Of a stretch of DNA of 64,000 bases, positions 11,565 to 22,197 are shown piece after piece. The stretch lies in contig CM073764.1 of assembly GCA_037127475.1 (NCBI GenBank), forward strand, positions 67,361,523-67,425,522, in the 5' to 3' direction. The notes beneath the pieces are model-generated. The model saw only the letters and a program-made list of their open reading frames with translations. It was not told the DNA's origin and searched no databases. Both the position numbers and the translations under genes were made by a program. Positions within the stretch are counted from its first letter, which is position 1, and every line of letters begins with the position of its first letter. The stretch is from Arma custos. Taxonomy: Eukaryota > Arthropoda > Insecta > Hemiptera > Pentatomidae.

Positions 11565-12737
11565 CCTTGTCATTATAACCACTGGTCACTAATAGAACCC
11601 CATACCTCTCTCAACCGGTCCTCATATCTCCAATCCCTTAAACTCTGCTGCGAATCTGGCTACCTCACTTTCCATGGACAGTTCTTTAACCAAATTTCTG
11701 GACTGGCCATGGGAAATCCCCTCGCTCCTGACCTCTCCAATATTGTCCTAAATGACCTTCTAGACTCCATCCTACCCCAGTTCCGTGACGATGTCATTTT
11801 CATTAAAAAATATGTGGACGACCTCCTCCTTATCCTAAATCCTAACATCATTCCAGGTTTATTATCATCCTTAAATGCACACCATCCCCGCCTACATTTC
11901 ACTGTTGAACTTGAACATAACAAATCACTACCTTTCCTTGACCTCCGTATCATTAGAAATCCCGATCACACCTTATCCACTGATTGGTATACTAAACCCA
12001 CCTATTCTGGCAGACTCCTCAATTATTACTCCCAACATCCGCACCACCAAAAAATCAATGTCGCCAAAAATATCATCCACCGTGGCCTATCCCTCTTCGA
12101 CGCTTGCTTCCATAACACCAACACCCAACGCATCAAAGAAATCCTATTAAAAAACAATTTTCCTCCCTATGTTATCAATAAACTCATCCATCACCATTAT
12201 AACCCACCCACCCGCACCCGATCTCCACATCCGCCTTCTATCCCTATATACAGATCCTTGCCATATATACCCTCCCTCTCTAATAACATTCAAAAATCCC
12301 TACGTTCCGCGATCCCCAATTTACGCATCGCCTTTAAATCCCACAACAAACTCTCCAATATTTATACCCGAGTCAAAGATCCCATTCCTCTAAAACATCG
12401 CTCTCAGGTCGTCTATCGCATTCCGTGCTCTACTCCCAACTGCAACTCTTCCTACATCGGCGAAACCAAAAACCTACTTAAAGACCGCATTATCCAACAC
12501 AAATATTCCATCTCCTCCCACAACCCAACCGCTTCTAAACTCTCCGAACACGCCCTATCCTTTAACCACATTTTTGACTTCGAAAATACGTCGATCCTGG
12601 CCTCCGTTCCTAATTATAATAAACGCATCCTCTCAGAAACCATTCACATCAATTTAAATTCCTCTACCGTTAATGCCAAGACCGACTCCCATCACCTATC
12701 CCTAACCTACTCCCAAATTTTTAATTTACTAAGATAA
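11565..12737 (+). CDS. Penelope-like RT C-terminus plus GIY-YIG endonuclease, 5'-truncated
   Basis: The frame is open upstream of the first Met (11709): GQFFNQISGLAMGNPLAP precedes it in frame, a conserved RT block, so the true start is lost with the 5' end. The catalytic palm motif is KYVDD (about 11811). After the RT thumb a Pro/His-rich linker leads to the endonuclease: VVYRIPC (about 12408) with a Cys pair, YIGET (about 12453), and LLKDRIIQH with its Arg. The fusion of RT to GIY-YIG defines Penelope-like elements. The remaining frame has no stop until TAA/12737, but the protein is incomplete and the copy is probably inactive. Confidence 0.85.
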   Translation, partial: PCHYNHWSLIEPHTSLNRSSYLQSLKLCCESGYLTFHGQFFNQISGLAMGNPLAPDLSNIVLNDLLDSILPQFRDDVIFIKKYVDDLLLILNPNIIPGLLSSLNAHHPRLHFTVELEHNKSLPFLDLRIIRNPDHTLSTDWYTKPTYSGRLLNYYSQHPHHQKINVAKNIIHRGLSLFDACFHNTNTQRIKEILLKNNFPPYVINKLIHHHYNPPTRTRSPHPPSIPIYRSLPYIPSLSNNIQKSLRSAIPNLRIAFKSHNKLSNIYTRVKDPIPLKHRSQVVYRIPCSTPNCNSSYIGETKNLLKDRIIQHKYSISSHNPTASKLSEHALSFNHIFDFENTSILASVPNYNKRILSETIHINLNSSTVNAKTDSHHLSLTYSQIFNLLR

Positions 12738-13429
12738 CCTTACATTCTTAATTTATTATACCATTCTTTTATTAATTACATGTTGAGCATTGACTTTTAA
12801 TTTTTCACGCATTTTACATTATTTACGGTCACTTATATCCAGGCATCTGCATTTCTCCTTTTTAATTTTATTTAATTTTTCACGCTATTTACATTATTTA
12901 CGGTCTCTTATTGCCTCTGCATCTGCATTTCTCCTTCCCCCTTCTTTGTCATTATTTTTTTTGGCCGTCAGAGATCGCCTGTATCGCTTCCGCCAGCCGG
13001 CCTAACGTATTATTATAACGTATTATTTCTCTAACTTCATTCTGAGCTCGCCTAGCTGCCTCGTGTTTTATTCGGTTAGTACATACCTTGGTATTTATCT
13101 TATGTCCATCCTTTTCACATTCACCTTTCTTCGCACCTGTTCTCACACCTTGGCATCCATCATTTGTTAATGTATAGATTTCATTATTATTTAGCCTCAT
13201 ATTTTTCATCCTCTGTATTTCTTTACCTATTTTCTACATGTTTATGTTATATTCACATCTTATTTTGCATTTATGCCACTGCTTTCTACTGTATACAATT
13301 ACATATTGACTTCCCTTACTTATATTTTCTTTTTCTTTTCATTCCTCATAGTTCATAGTGATAAATACCACTATGTTCAATGTTTCATTTTTGAAATTTA
13401 TCAAGCTTTTATTTCTATATATGCTTATA

Positions 13430-14003
13430 TTATTACACTTTACCTATGTAATCCCTCATACCTATGGAACCCACTTTTTCTATATTTTTAATCTTCTCTT
13501 TTTGTATCTTTCCGTTTACCTCCTCATTTTTCTTTCCCTTTATATTATTGTTTACATTTTATCCTTTCTTGATATGTATTTTTTCTATTTTATATTCGTA
13601 TTCTTGTTTATTATATCTGTCACCATTAGAATTTCTTTTCATCATCTACAATTTTATTTTTATCTATCACTTTTTTAAGTTTATTATATTCTGTAACCTG
13701 TCTTATATTCTTTCTTATTTATCATATATATATTCACTATTTCTTCATATCTAGTCACTATTTTTATCTATTCACTATTTTATCTTTTCACTATTTCATC
13801 ATATCTAGTCACTATTTTTATTTTCACTCCTGTACCACTTTTTATATATTCTTGTTACTGCTACGTTTTTATATATTTTTGTTTGTTTCTCTCTCTTAGC
13901 CCTGAAGATGGCCTACATTGTAGGCCGAAACGCCGGCACATAATAAATAAGTTTTGCTTATTTTGGTGTTTTCTTTGACTGCACCCCCAACTATTTCTTC
14001 CTT
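13430..14003 (+). repeat. Right arm of PLE-A (3' untranslated end)
   Basis: This T-rich 3' region of PLE-A is mirrored by 10932-11500. It ends with the ribozyme-like motif and GACTGCACCCCCAACTATTTC. Confidence 0.85.
13899..13943 (+). ncRNA. Hammerhead-ribozyme-like motif (PLE-A right arm)
   Basis: CTGAAGAT, hairpin GGCCTAC-ATT-GTAGGCC, then GAAACGCCGGCAC. Compared with PLE-B the second helix II pair changes from A-U to G-C on both sides, a compensatory change supporting an RNA fold. Confidence 0.6.
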
Positions 14004-14168
14004 AAATTAGAAGATACAGTCGACCAATTCTTCTCTAATATAAATAACGTATATAAAATAAAATACAGAAAATAAATGTACAGAAAGGATAGTAAAGTAA
14101 AAATAATATAAAGGAAAATCAAAAAGGAGGAGGTAAACAAAAGAAACAAAATGATTAACATTAACCTT

Positions 14169-14831
14169 AAAATTAACGGCATTCACCGTGGCCTATCCCT
14201 CTTTGACGCCTGCTTCCATACAACCAACACCCACCGTATCAAAGAAATCCTTTTTAAGAACAATTTTCCTCCCTATATTGTTAATAAACTCATCCATGAC
14301 TACTATAACCCCCTCACCCCCACCCGATCGCCACATCCACCATCTATCCTTATATACAGATCCTTGCCATATATACCCTCCCTCTCTAATAACATTCAAA
14401 AATACTTACGTTCCTTTATCCCCAATTTACGTATTGCCTTAAAAATCCCATAACAAACTTTCCCATATTTATACCCGTATCAAAGATCCTATTCCTCTCA
14501 AACTACGTTCCCATGTCGTTTATCGTGTCCCCTGCTCTACTACTAATTGTAACTCTTCCTTTATAGGTGAAACCAAAAACTTCCTTAAAGACCGTATTAC
14601 CCAACACAAATATGCCGTTTCCTCCCATAACCATACCTCCTCTAAACTTTCCGAACATGCCCTATCTTTATACCACACTTTTGATTTTGATAATACGTCT
14701 ATCCTAGCTACAGTTCTAAACCATGAAAAACGCATCCTCTCTGAAACTATCCACATAAATTTAGATTCCTCCACTATCAATCTTAAGACTGACTCACATC
14801 ACCTTTCCTCTACCTACTCCCAAATTTTTTA
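14169..14831 (+). pseudogene. PLE-B RT/GIY-YIG remnant
   Basis: The segment begins at IHRGLSLFDACF, equivalent to about 12072 in PLE-A, and runs through YRSLPYIPSLSNN. A one-base insertion in an A run near 14447 shifts the frame. The continuing frame carries VVYRVPC, FIGET and LLKDR-equivalent residues of the GIY-YIG nuclease. It is closely related to PLE-A but diverged, so PLE-B is the older insertion. Confidence 0.8.
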
Positions 14832-15981
14832 ACTTACTCAAAATCCTTAAATTCTGTTACTTCGTCACTTGGTGTTTCTTTTGTTATCACACTATTGACA
14901 TTTATATTTTTTGTTTTAATTTTATTTATATTAATACACGAATCTGTTAATTCGTATATTTTTTGGTTTTTAATTTTATTTATATTAATTTTATCCATTT
15001 ATTCACTTTCCCTCTTTTTTCCTATACTCCAGTATGGTTACCTTCTATAGTTAACTTTTTGGCCGCTAGAGATCGCTTCTAACTCTTCCTCCTTGCTCCC
15101 TTAACGGTCTTTTCAGTACTAGTCAGCCGTTACATCAAACGGCTTCTATCTCCAAATCGGTACGTCCTTTCTTTATATTTTATTTATTATAACCTTTTCT
15201 CTTTATCCTTTCTCCATTCTTCACACTATTATTTCCCCCTTATCATTTGGGCATCCATCATATGTTGGTAATCAAGAGTTCATATTTTTAAGCACAAATT
15301 TTAATTTTTCAAATTCATTAACCCTATCTACCTTTTTTCAAACAGTCATTGTACACTATTGTTACTGTACAATAGTATTTCTATTATTCACATTATGTTA
15401 TTGTACATACAGTTCCATACTTTTCTGTAACGTGTAACATCTTTAAGTCCGTTATCATTCATTTTATATCTTTATTTTACTAGTTTCTCTTTATTCTTCA
15501 TGTTCCAACCGTTTTTTGTATATGTAAATATTCTCATTTTGTTTCTTTTGTTTACCTCCTCCTTTCTGATTTTCCTTTATATTATTTTTACTTTACTATC
15601 CTTTCTGTACATTTATTTTCTGTATTTTATTTTATATACGTTATTTATAATTTATTATTTCTGCTCATTCTCTTTAATTGTATTAAATCTGTCTTACTTT
15701 ATTATATCTGTCATTATTTTCATTTTCTTGTCATTATCATTAATTTTGTTATATCTGTCTTTATCTTAATTTTATTATATCTGTCACTATTTTAATTTCT
15801 TTTCATTATCATTATTTTTTTAAATCTGTCTATATCTTAATTTTATCACTTGTGTCACTTTTTAATATCCGTTATCTTCCATCTTCATATCTGCCACTAT
15901 TTTTAATTTCTACATTACTTGTCACCATATTATTGTTACTGTACATTTTTATATTTTTTGTTCTGTTTGTTTCTTTCTCAT

Positions 15982-16023
15982 AGCCCTGAAGATGACCTAC
16001 ACTGTAGGTCGAAACGTCGGCAC
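15982..16023 (+). ncRNA. Hammerhead-ribozyme-like motif (PLE-B 3' end)
   Basis: CTGAAGAT, helix GACCTAC-ACT-GTAGGTC and GAAACGTCGGCAC are intact here. It sits about 60 bp from the element end, the usual position for Penelope-like pseudo-LTR ribozymes. Confidence 0.6.
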
Positions 16024-16130
16024 ATAATTATAAGTTTATTAGTTATTCAGTGTTCTTTTTGACTGCACCCCCCAACTATCTCCTTTACATTAGATCATCC
16101 AGTCAACTATTTTCATCTCATAAAATCATT

Positions 16131-16629
16131 CTAGGTTATCGAGCAGTTCAGATAGTGTGTGTTTCAAACTAGCCAGTGAATAAATATCTACTTCACTCAC
16201 TAATTAGTTTTTGTTTAATTGTAAACAAGACTTCGTTATTTAGAATAAACTTCTATGGTGGTCAATTGATACAGTTTAATTTTCCTGTTTTCATTCCCAT
16301 TGATACTATTTAATCTCACTCACTAGTTTCGAACAATGCCATCTGAATAAATAAGCAAGGGACTGCTGAGAAATTAATTAAAAGGAAAGTAATTTTAATT
16401 TTTTTTCGTCTTTTCTTACTCGGATAAAATTAACACTCGAGAAAATTAATTTGAGTTGACTCGGTAAGGCCAATTCCAGCTATTTACATTATTTTAAGAA
16501 ATTAATAATTTATAATTCTACAAAAGTACTACTCAAAATATATTATCTTAATAATTGATATTAAAAAAGTGAATTAAATTTTAGACAAACTTAATTTGAA
16601 ATATCTTGAATAATTATTAGTGACCAACT
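16131..16629. other. No recognised feature
   Basis: AT-rich sequence without recognisable coding content or repeat structure. Confidence 0.35.
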
Positions 16630-16800
16630 ATTAACCCGATTAATTCTTCTGAGGCTCACCCAGCCTCTATAATGTGAATACGAAACCTGGCGATCGAGCG
16701 TGATCTCGGACAAATTCCCTCCCTGAACAACCGTTGTCGTAGAAACGTAGAATATATATATTCGATTTTTTTCTAAATCATTTCCTACCACTCCCATACT
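16630..16800 (+). mobile_element. SINE family S1 fragment (body only)
   Basis: GGCTCACCCAGCCTCTATAATGTG..., then CCTCCCTGAACAACCGTTGTCG, match the S1 body at 8.6 and 10.1 kb. The tRNA-like head is missing. Confidence 0.6.
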
Positions 16801-16954
16801 TATCACCTCTAACGGTTAGCGTAAACCAACTTTGTCGGCCGATGGCGGACAGAATTACTCGGACGAGTAAATCGGACGTGCATGTGCTCACACTGTTGCC
16901 GACATTGGATGTTGCCGGTCTGCAGTTGATTGTGCGACTTAACAAAGTCTTATA

Positions 16955-17080
16955 TACGACAGACAGTGTTTCAAACAGTCAGCATATTTGCTATAAGTAC
17001 CAAAAATAGTTGCATTGATAAAATTAAGATTTTGGGCGTTATATAACGTAAGCATCAAAATATTAATTAAAACGCTATGG
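16955..17080 (+). repeat. Direct repeat D1, right copy
   Basis: Same orientation as 10312-10437 (CGACAGACAGTGTTTCAAAC...CAGCATATTTGCTATAAG...). Both copies follow an S1 SINE, suggesting they belong to a larger dispersed repeat. Confidence 0.65.
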
Positions 17081-17311
17081 ATTACATTAAATTAGAAATT
17101 ACTTCAAATTTTCTGGCCACAGGCAATAGTTATCGTAGTTTACAACACCTCTTCCGAGTCTCATAACCAGCAATAAGTAATTTTATTCCTGCAGTATGTG
17201 AATGTTAGTATGTGAAGGAATGAAGGAAGCCTTACACTAATACTTTTAGGTAAGTTTTAATAAATATGAGTTTATTTTATTATATATTAACTTTTTTTTT
17301 TTTTAAACAAA

Positions 17312-19937
17312 TTATGATTGTTGCCAAGCTTCAGATTCTTCGTCCAATGCTTGTGAAAGAGTCTCAGAAGTCTGTACTGCCCTTAGCCTATACTTAGTAA
17401 CCAAAGATTGTATTTCGGATTGCAACATAACAGATTCTTGTATTGGCAGCTTATTGAGACAGGCAGTAATGTACTGCCCAAATGCTTCATTCTCGCTTAC
17501 TTGACACTCGGGCTGGTTATTTAGATTGTCATGAACATTTTTTAATTTTTTCTCCGCTGATCTCAAGTCATCAAGTTGCCTTTTTCTACCTCCAGTTTTT
17601 GGAATTACACGTGATACTGATTGGGATGATGCAGTTGATTGGACCTGGTCTCGTGATGTTGTGGTGTTCGCAGAGACTATAGTATTTTCATCCACTGTAT
17701 ATTCTGATCCTCCATCCTGCCTTGCCTGAAAAAAAGTGCATTAATAAATTCATGTGTAAAATGTAAATAGCTTTAAAAATATTATTTTTTACTCAAGCAA
17801 GGCTGTGGAACAATAAATAATTTCTGTTATTTTTCTTTAAAGTTCCATTTAAGTAAAAAACAAAATTTACTTTACTTGTTTAAGATGCCAACAATAGAAT
17901 AGGACTGGAAAATAATTGCAAATGGAGTTGAAGATCATTGAAATTTTCCCGGTTGTTGTGATGCCTTAGACGGGAAACACATTTTGATATTATCCCCTGG
18001 CAACTCTGGAAGCCTGTTTTTTAATTACAAAGGGTCCTATAGTGTCCTGCTAATGGCTCTAGTAGACCACAACTACTGTTTTACTTATGTGTATTGGCAG
18101 CCATGGATCTCAATCTGATGGTGGAGTCTTCCAGAAATGTGCACTTGGAAATTTGTAGCAAAATGGATTGTTGCCTCAGGATATAGCGTTGTTGGCAACG
18201 ATGCCGATCCCTTACGACATTATTTGATGAAACCGTTTAGCAATTACCGAAGACCGCTTATTATACCAGAGAAATTGTTTAATTATCGTTTAATCAGAGC
18301 TAGAAGAATAGTCGAAAACAGCTTTGGAAATTTGATAAGCAGATTCCGAATTTTCAATAGAAAAATTAACTGAAAATTAGAAACCGTCAATAAAATTGTA
18401 GTCTGCATGCGCTATTCACAACTTTTTACGAAAGACCACACCTGTTACATATTTACTTCATGGCTTCGTAGATGAAGAAGATATCATCACCCCGGCTCTA
18501 CAAACCCTGGTCAATGGAGAGGCGAAATTACAGAGTACGTAGGATGAGATACGAGCCACAAACTTGGCAAATCAGATTCGAGATAATTAAAAAAAATATT
18601 TCATTGACGAAGGTGCCGTTTCCTGGCAGTACAAGAATATTTTTACTAAATGATGTATATTTTTACAATGCGGAACATAATATGAGATTTACGTCAGTAA
18701 CAAAACTCTGCATACGGACTTAAAAATACAAACGGTTGACGAATACATACGAACGTACTACAAACGCTTTCAAGTAAAACTATACGGACACCCAAACCCA
18801 TTGATACAAAAAATGGCCACGACTCTCATGCCTTGAACACTAGGAGGAGACTAAACCAAGTCACATTTGGAGAGAATCCCGGCACCTCTTGTATTGTTGT
18901 ATTCGCTCTTCCATTAACTCTTCACGACCACGATTAGTTGCCCCTCTCAATTGAAATTATTCGAAAATTGCAACCTGATTATTATTATTTTTATTTATTA
19001 ATATTTTTTTTTTTAGTTTCCCCAGACAACAGAAGACTGGCTGAAGATAGAAGCGAGTGTGAGAAGGTGGAATTTTCCTCGATTGGAGCAATCGATGGAA
19101 AACGTGGTCATTCAAGCTCCAAATAATAGCGGGAGTACATTTTATAACTATAAAGGGACACACAGTATTGTTTTATTAGGATTCACACTGTAGTACCTGG
19201 CCAATGGCGTAATGAAGAAGATAACGACAGCTTATTCCCTTTAGAACGTGGCCGACGAAACAATTACTCTGTTTCACAAAAGGTGAGGGATGAGTTTGCA
19301 ACTTATTTCATGACTACTGAAGGGGAAGTTGACTGGCAATACGCTCATATCACGGTATAATTAGGTATATGAGGAATTCTGCTGAATGAAAACGAATCGC
19401 ATAGAACAGTTATGCAAGAACATGTACTGTGGTCCTCATTTATTATTGCATTTGACTTATTTATAATAAATAAATATGTATACCTAAGTTTCTGTAAAAA
19501 TTGTGAAAAACTTACCAGCTTGCATTGAGAAGCAGCGGCTTCAAGAGATGGCACTATGAAACTCAATGCCGAAAAGTAGCACCACGTGTTCGTTTCACTG
19601 GCGCCACCTCCACTCTTCTTATTCTTCATTTTTTTTAGTTCCTGAGAAACCTGTAATTATTGAAAAACAAATAAGATTTGAGAAATTGTGAATTTTAAAA
19701 TGTACAATTTTTATTATTTATCTGAATTAAACTTACCTGATTTCTCAAATTGTGGATTTTTCTGTTTATTTCTGCAACATTTGTATCAAAATTTGTGGCT
19801 ACTTGTTTAAGAATTATGTTTTTTTTAACTCTATTTTTGTAGTCTCGCTCCTTAATGTCCCAAAGGATTGGGTGAGACTCGTATGCTTCGATAAGCCGGC
19901 AAACTTCCTCGTGCGTCCATTTTTTTGGTGAAGACAT
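17312..19937 (-). CDS. MADF-domain protein of a PIF/Harbinger element, three exons
   Basis: Minus-strand exons at 19937-19737, 19650-19516 and 17725-17312 join in phase 0, all with GT-AG borders (GTAAGT donors, TTTTTTTCAG-type acceptor at exon 3), giving 249 residues without a stop. Exon 1 holds the N-terminal half of a MADF/Myb-like fold (WTHEEVCRLIEAYESHPILW...KNRVKK); exon 2 completes it (LKKMKNKKSGGG...TWCYFSALSFIVPSL). Exon 3 is Ser/Thr/Gln-rich, then basic (GGRKRQLDDL), ending in a helical segment FGQYITACLNKLP. In Harbinger transposons such proteins bind DNA and bring the separate nuclease to the ends. The nuclease here, on the opposite strand inside intron 2, is broken. The gene could be a surviving partner gene or a co-opted one. 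Confidence 0.75.
17895..18645 (+). pseudogene. Harbinger nuclease (DDE_Tnp_4) relic X
   Basis: Segments recognised in order across stops and frameshifts: DALDGKHILI (first catalytic Asp), SGSLFFNYKGSYSVLLMALVDHNY, a GNDADPLRHYLMKPF block, LFNYRLIRARRIVENSFGNL, and the C-terminal IRDNLKKYFIDEGAVSWQ near 18570-18640. An in-frame stop falls after QPWISI (about 18118). It lies within intron 2 of the opposite-strand MADF gene, the usual two-gene layout of Harbinger elements. Confidence 0.75.
18690..18890 (+). pseudogene. Jockey-like LINE C-terminal fragment
   Basis: Residues TLHTDLKIQTVDEYIRTYYKRF and HPNPLIQKMATTLMP resemble the extreme C-terminus of Jockey-clade reverse transcriptases. It is short, bounded by stops, and lies between two Harbinger relics. 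Confidence 0.55.
19020..19375 (+). pseudogene. Harbinger nuclease relic Y
   Basis: IGAIDGK followed in another frame by VVIQAPNNSGSTFYNYKGTHSIVLLG matches the start of the nuclease core. It then jumps to the C-terminal block NNYSVSQKVRDEFATYFMTTEGEVDWQ before a stop. The central catalytic part is deleted. It is a second copy, distinct from relic X. Confidence 0.7.
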
Positions 19938-20150
19938 TCCTGAGAGTACTCTCGGGAAGTCAAACTGGAATCGAATGTCTGAGAGTAACTCTCAGAAGCG
20001 TTTACTCCCCCTACTGTGACGAAAGAGGGAGAACTCTCGGCTAGTTCCCCCTCTACTTGCGGCGAGAACTCTCAGGACCCTTTACACTTGCGAGTTTTAC
20101 CCTCGAGAGTTAACCAGCTACTCTCGATAGTTAAAAACTCGCACGTGTAC
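19938..20150. promoter_or_regulatory. Cluster of GAGAGT/ACTCTC motifs upstream of the MADF gene
   Basis: At least six occurrences of CTCTCG/GAGAGT in both orientations (GAGAGTACTCTCGGG, GAGAGTAACTCTCAGAAG, GAACTCTCGGC, GAACTCTCAGG, CTCGAGAGTTAAC, TACTCTCGATAG) lie within 200 bp just upstream of the MADF start. They may be transposase or MADF binding sites in a Harbinger subterminal region. No expression evidence. Confidence 0.45.
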
Positions 20151-20219
20151 ACGCACTTTAAAAAGTACGTGGATGAGGGATCTATTACAGTAGGAAATTA
20201 AAGCAAGCCAATGGAGAGG

Positions 20220-20462
20220 TTGGATTCTTCGTCATGCCTTCCATGTCATACTGTATTATTTTCCAGTCAGCCAATCTGCTGTTGTTTTAATTCGGCAATA
20301 CCAAGATTTTCCTTTGGCATATATTTTACGATTTCTTCGTGTAGGCGGCTGATCTCACTACCCTATTTCTATAATTAGGACTGCTGATATTCCATATACA
20401 TTCGTAATTCCTGTACACTGCGACTAATTTCATAGTTTCATGTTCCGTCCATTTCATTTTCG
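20220..20462 (-). pseudogene. MADF-domain gene relic
   Basis: From an ATG near 20459 the minus strand reads MKWTEHETMKLVAVYRNYEC then IWNISSPNYRNR, a MADF N-terminus. After a frameshift and deletion it continues ISRLHEEIVKYMPKENLG with a stop. This is the third MADF-type sequence in the window. Confidence 0.6.
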
Positions 20463-20679
20463 TTTATACGGAATAAGCAAAATTTTATATTAAACTTATA
20501 AAAAACTTTTTTATTTTTATTGAAGCACACAAGCAGCTAGCCAAAGACACACTGTTCTCTGTTAAAAGCAAACTTATGTTTGTTTACATAGGTATATTCA
20601 AGAAACAAGCCAGTAGAGTAAGATTGTGGAAGTGGAGGTAGGCTAGTGAGTGTACTATTCCACTTTACTCTCCCATGGA

Positions 20680-20760
20680 TCAGAAGTAGTACTACTCTAC
20701 TCAGTACTAGTAGTACTTCAGTACTAGTAGTTCAGTAGTAGTACTCTACTGTCACAAGCA
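20680..20760. repeat. Clustered AGTACTAC / GTAGTACT repeats
   Basis: GTAGTACTACTCTACTC, AGTACTAGTAGTACTTCAG and AGTAGTAGTACTCTACTG occur in succession, partly palindromic. Similar ACTACTATA-type sequence flanks the pogo element at 40.98-41.06 kb. Confidence 0.5.
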
Positions 20761-21247
20761 CAAACTTTTTACATTATTCTAGTAGGGAAATAATAATCTC
20801 TCTACCTCCGAACTCTACTAATAATTATACCAATGTAACCCAGGCTTAAGAGCGGAGTGGCTCAGCAGTGCCAAAACGGGGCCCAAACGTTCCGTCAGAG
20901 TTTGAACTCGAAAAAAAAAAATTGAAAACCATGCTTTAACATCGTAGCAATGATTGAATTATTTCCAATAAGCAAAATGTAACAGAGGTAAACAAACAAT
21001 TTGTTTAAAACAAAATTAATAAGCGTTTACATTTATAGGAGTCAAAAGTTCAGCGAAGATAAACTCTACTGAAGGGTAAATTTGACAGATAAAATAAAAC
21101 CCTGCATTATTCTCCGGACAACCAGACAATGAGAGAATAATTGTGATATTTTATTACTTTTTTTTATTAATCCTATTTTTTATTAATAATAATAATAATT
21201 TTTTATTATTTTATCTTCCTGTAAAATATTCAAAATTATAACGTGTT
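20761..21247. other. No recognised feature
   Basis: AT-rich, with microsatellite-like TAATAATAATAATT near 21185. No coding region identified. Confidence 0.35.
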
Positions 21248-21257
21248 CCTCATTATT

Positions 21258-21564
21258 TTTTTTTATATATATTAACACTTTATTGAAGTATTACAATCTG
21301 CCACTTGTGGGCAATAATTAATAGTGCTGTGTAGCTTACAGTCATTCCATAACAAAACAATAATATAAACAAAATAAAATAAATAAATATATACATGGGG
21401 AAAAATATATACATGCATTACAGAAAGAAATTAATGCGGTAATAATAATAATAAAGTAAAATAAATAATAATAATAATACTAATAATAAAAATAAAATAA
21501 AATGTACACATTCATGCCCTATTTACAATTTGCCTGGGGTCCCCGAACTGAGCTTCTTCCCCAA
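21258..21564 (-). mobile_element. Short retroposon tail (LINE 3' end) with 10-bp target duplication
   Basis: CCTCATTATT is duplicated at 21248-21257 and 21565-21574. On the minus strand the insert runs from GGTTGGGGAAGAAGCTCAG to a CAATAAAGTG poly(A) signal and an A tract. It contains no ORF, so the parent LINE clade is unknown. Confidence 0.65.
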
Positions 21565-21574
21565 CCTCATTATT

Positions 21575-22197
21575 AGTAGTAAAAAATGGATAAATCTTTT
21601 TTAAATTTTAAATTCAAAAATTTGTTTATTTTTTTTAATATCAAAATAATTTCAAACAAATTACTGCAAATATGATAGTTTATATTGAATTAAAGTAGGT
21701 ATATCATAAGTTCATCCAAAAAGCTATCAATTTATAAAACTGAAGTGTTTTTTGCATATTATAAACAAATAAGTATGTAAATAATTGATCATATATATTT
21801 ATAAGAAAATGTTTATGAGAATGTTGGTGTATTTCCAAACCAATTCTTCTATTTATTCCAAACAAAAAACAAATACTTAAAATCTGAAAGTTTATATTAT
21901 GAGAGTCAGCTTATAATCAGAATTTATGTAAATATTTTCATAACAATTGAATGGAATGTTAATGGAAACAAATAAAATATATTTTAAATAGTTTTGTGAG
22001 TGATAATTGGCAGTTGAAACTATAGTTCTTTATTCTTAAAAATTAGTAAAGTAATATATGATTCCATTTAGTAAACATCATAGGAATGGCAAAAATTAAA
22101 AATGAAACTTATATATTTAAAATAAAACAAAATTGGTAGTTATAATTGTGGCTAGGTTATTTAGGGTATTATATATGACGCGCTTCAAAATCGGGTA
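21575..22197. other. No recognised feature
   Basis: AT-rich intergenic sequence with no supported element. Confidence 0.35.

Larger units (their letters stand above)
10932..14039 (+). mobile_element. Penelope-like element PLE-A, inserted into PLE-B
   Basis: A 12-bp duplication ATAAATAACGTA (10920-10931, 14040-14051) flanks it exactly, and PLE-B sequence is continuous across the duplication. Arms 10932-11500 and about 13430-14003 are inverted copies, and the core encodes the RT C-terminus with a GIY-YIG endonuclease. The 3' end extends about 36 bp beyond the inverted match (TTAGAAGATACAGTCGACC). Confidence 0.85.
10438..16130 (+). mobile_element. Penelope-like element PLE-B (outer), interrupted by PLE-A
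   Basis: The left arm 10438-10931 continues, after the inserted PLE-A, at 14040-14150; together they form an inverted copy of about 15535-16130. Between the arms lie remnants of the RT C-terminus and GIY-YIG nuclease (14169-14831). An inverted 5' piece of the 3' end plus a 5'-truncated body is typical of Penelope-like insertions. The 3' end carries a hammerhead-like motif and then GACTGCACCCCCCAACTATC. Confidence 0.75.

Noticed and set aside
11709..12737. Group II intron or retron reverse transcriptase
   Set aside because: The YVDD palm motif followed by a GIY-YIG endonuclease and inverted pseudo-LTR arms is diagnostic of Penelope-like elements.
13164..13754. Several Phe/Ile/Leu-rich frames resembling membrane proteins, also mirrored at 11175-11465
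   Set aside because: Low-complexity T-rich 3' region of a Penelope-like element; no start context or conserved domain.
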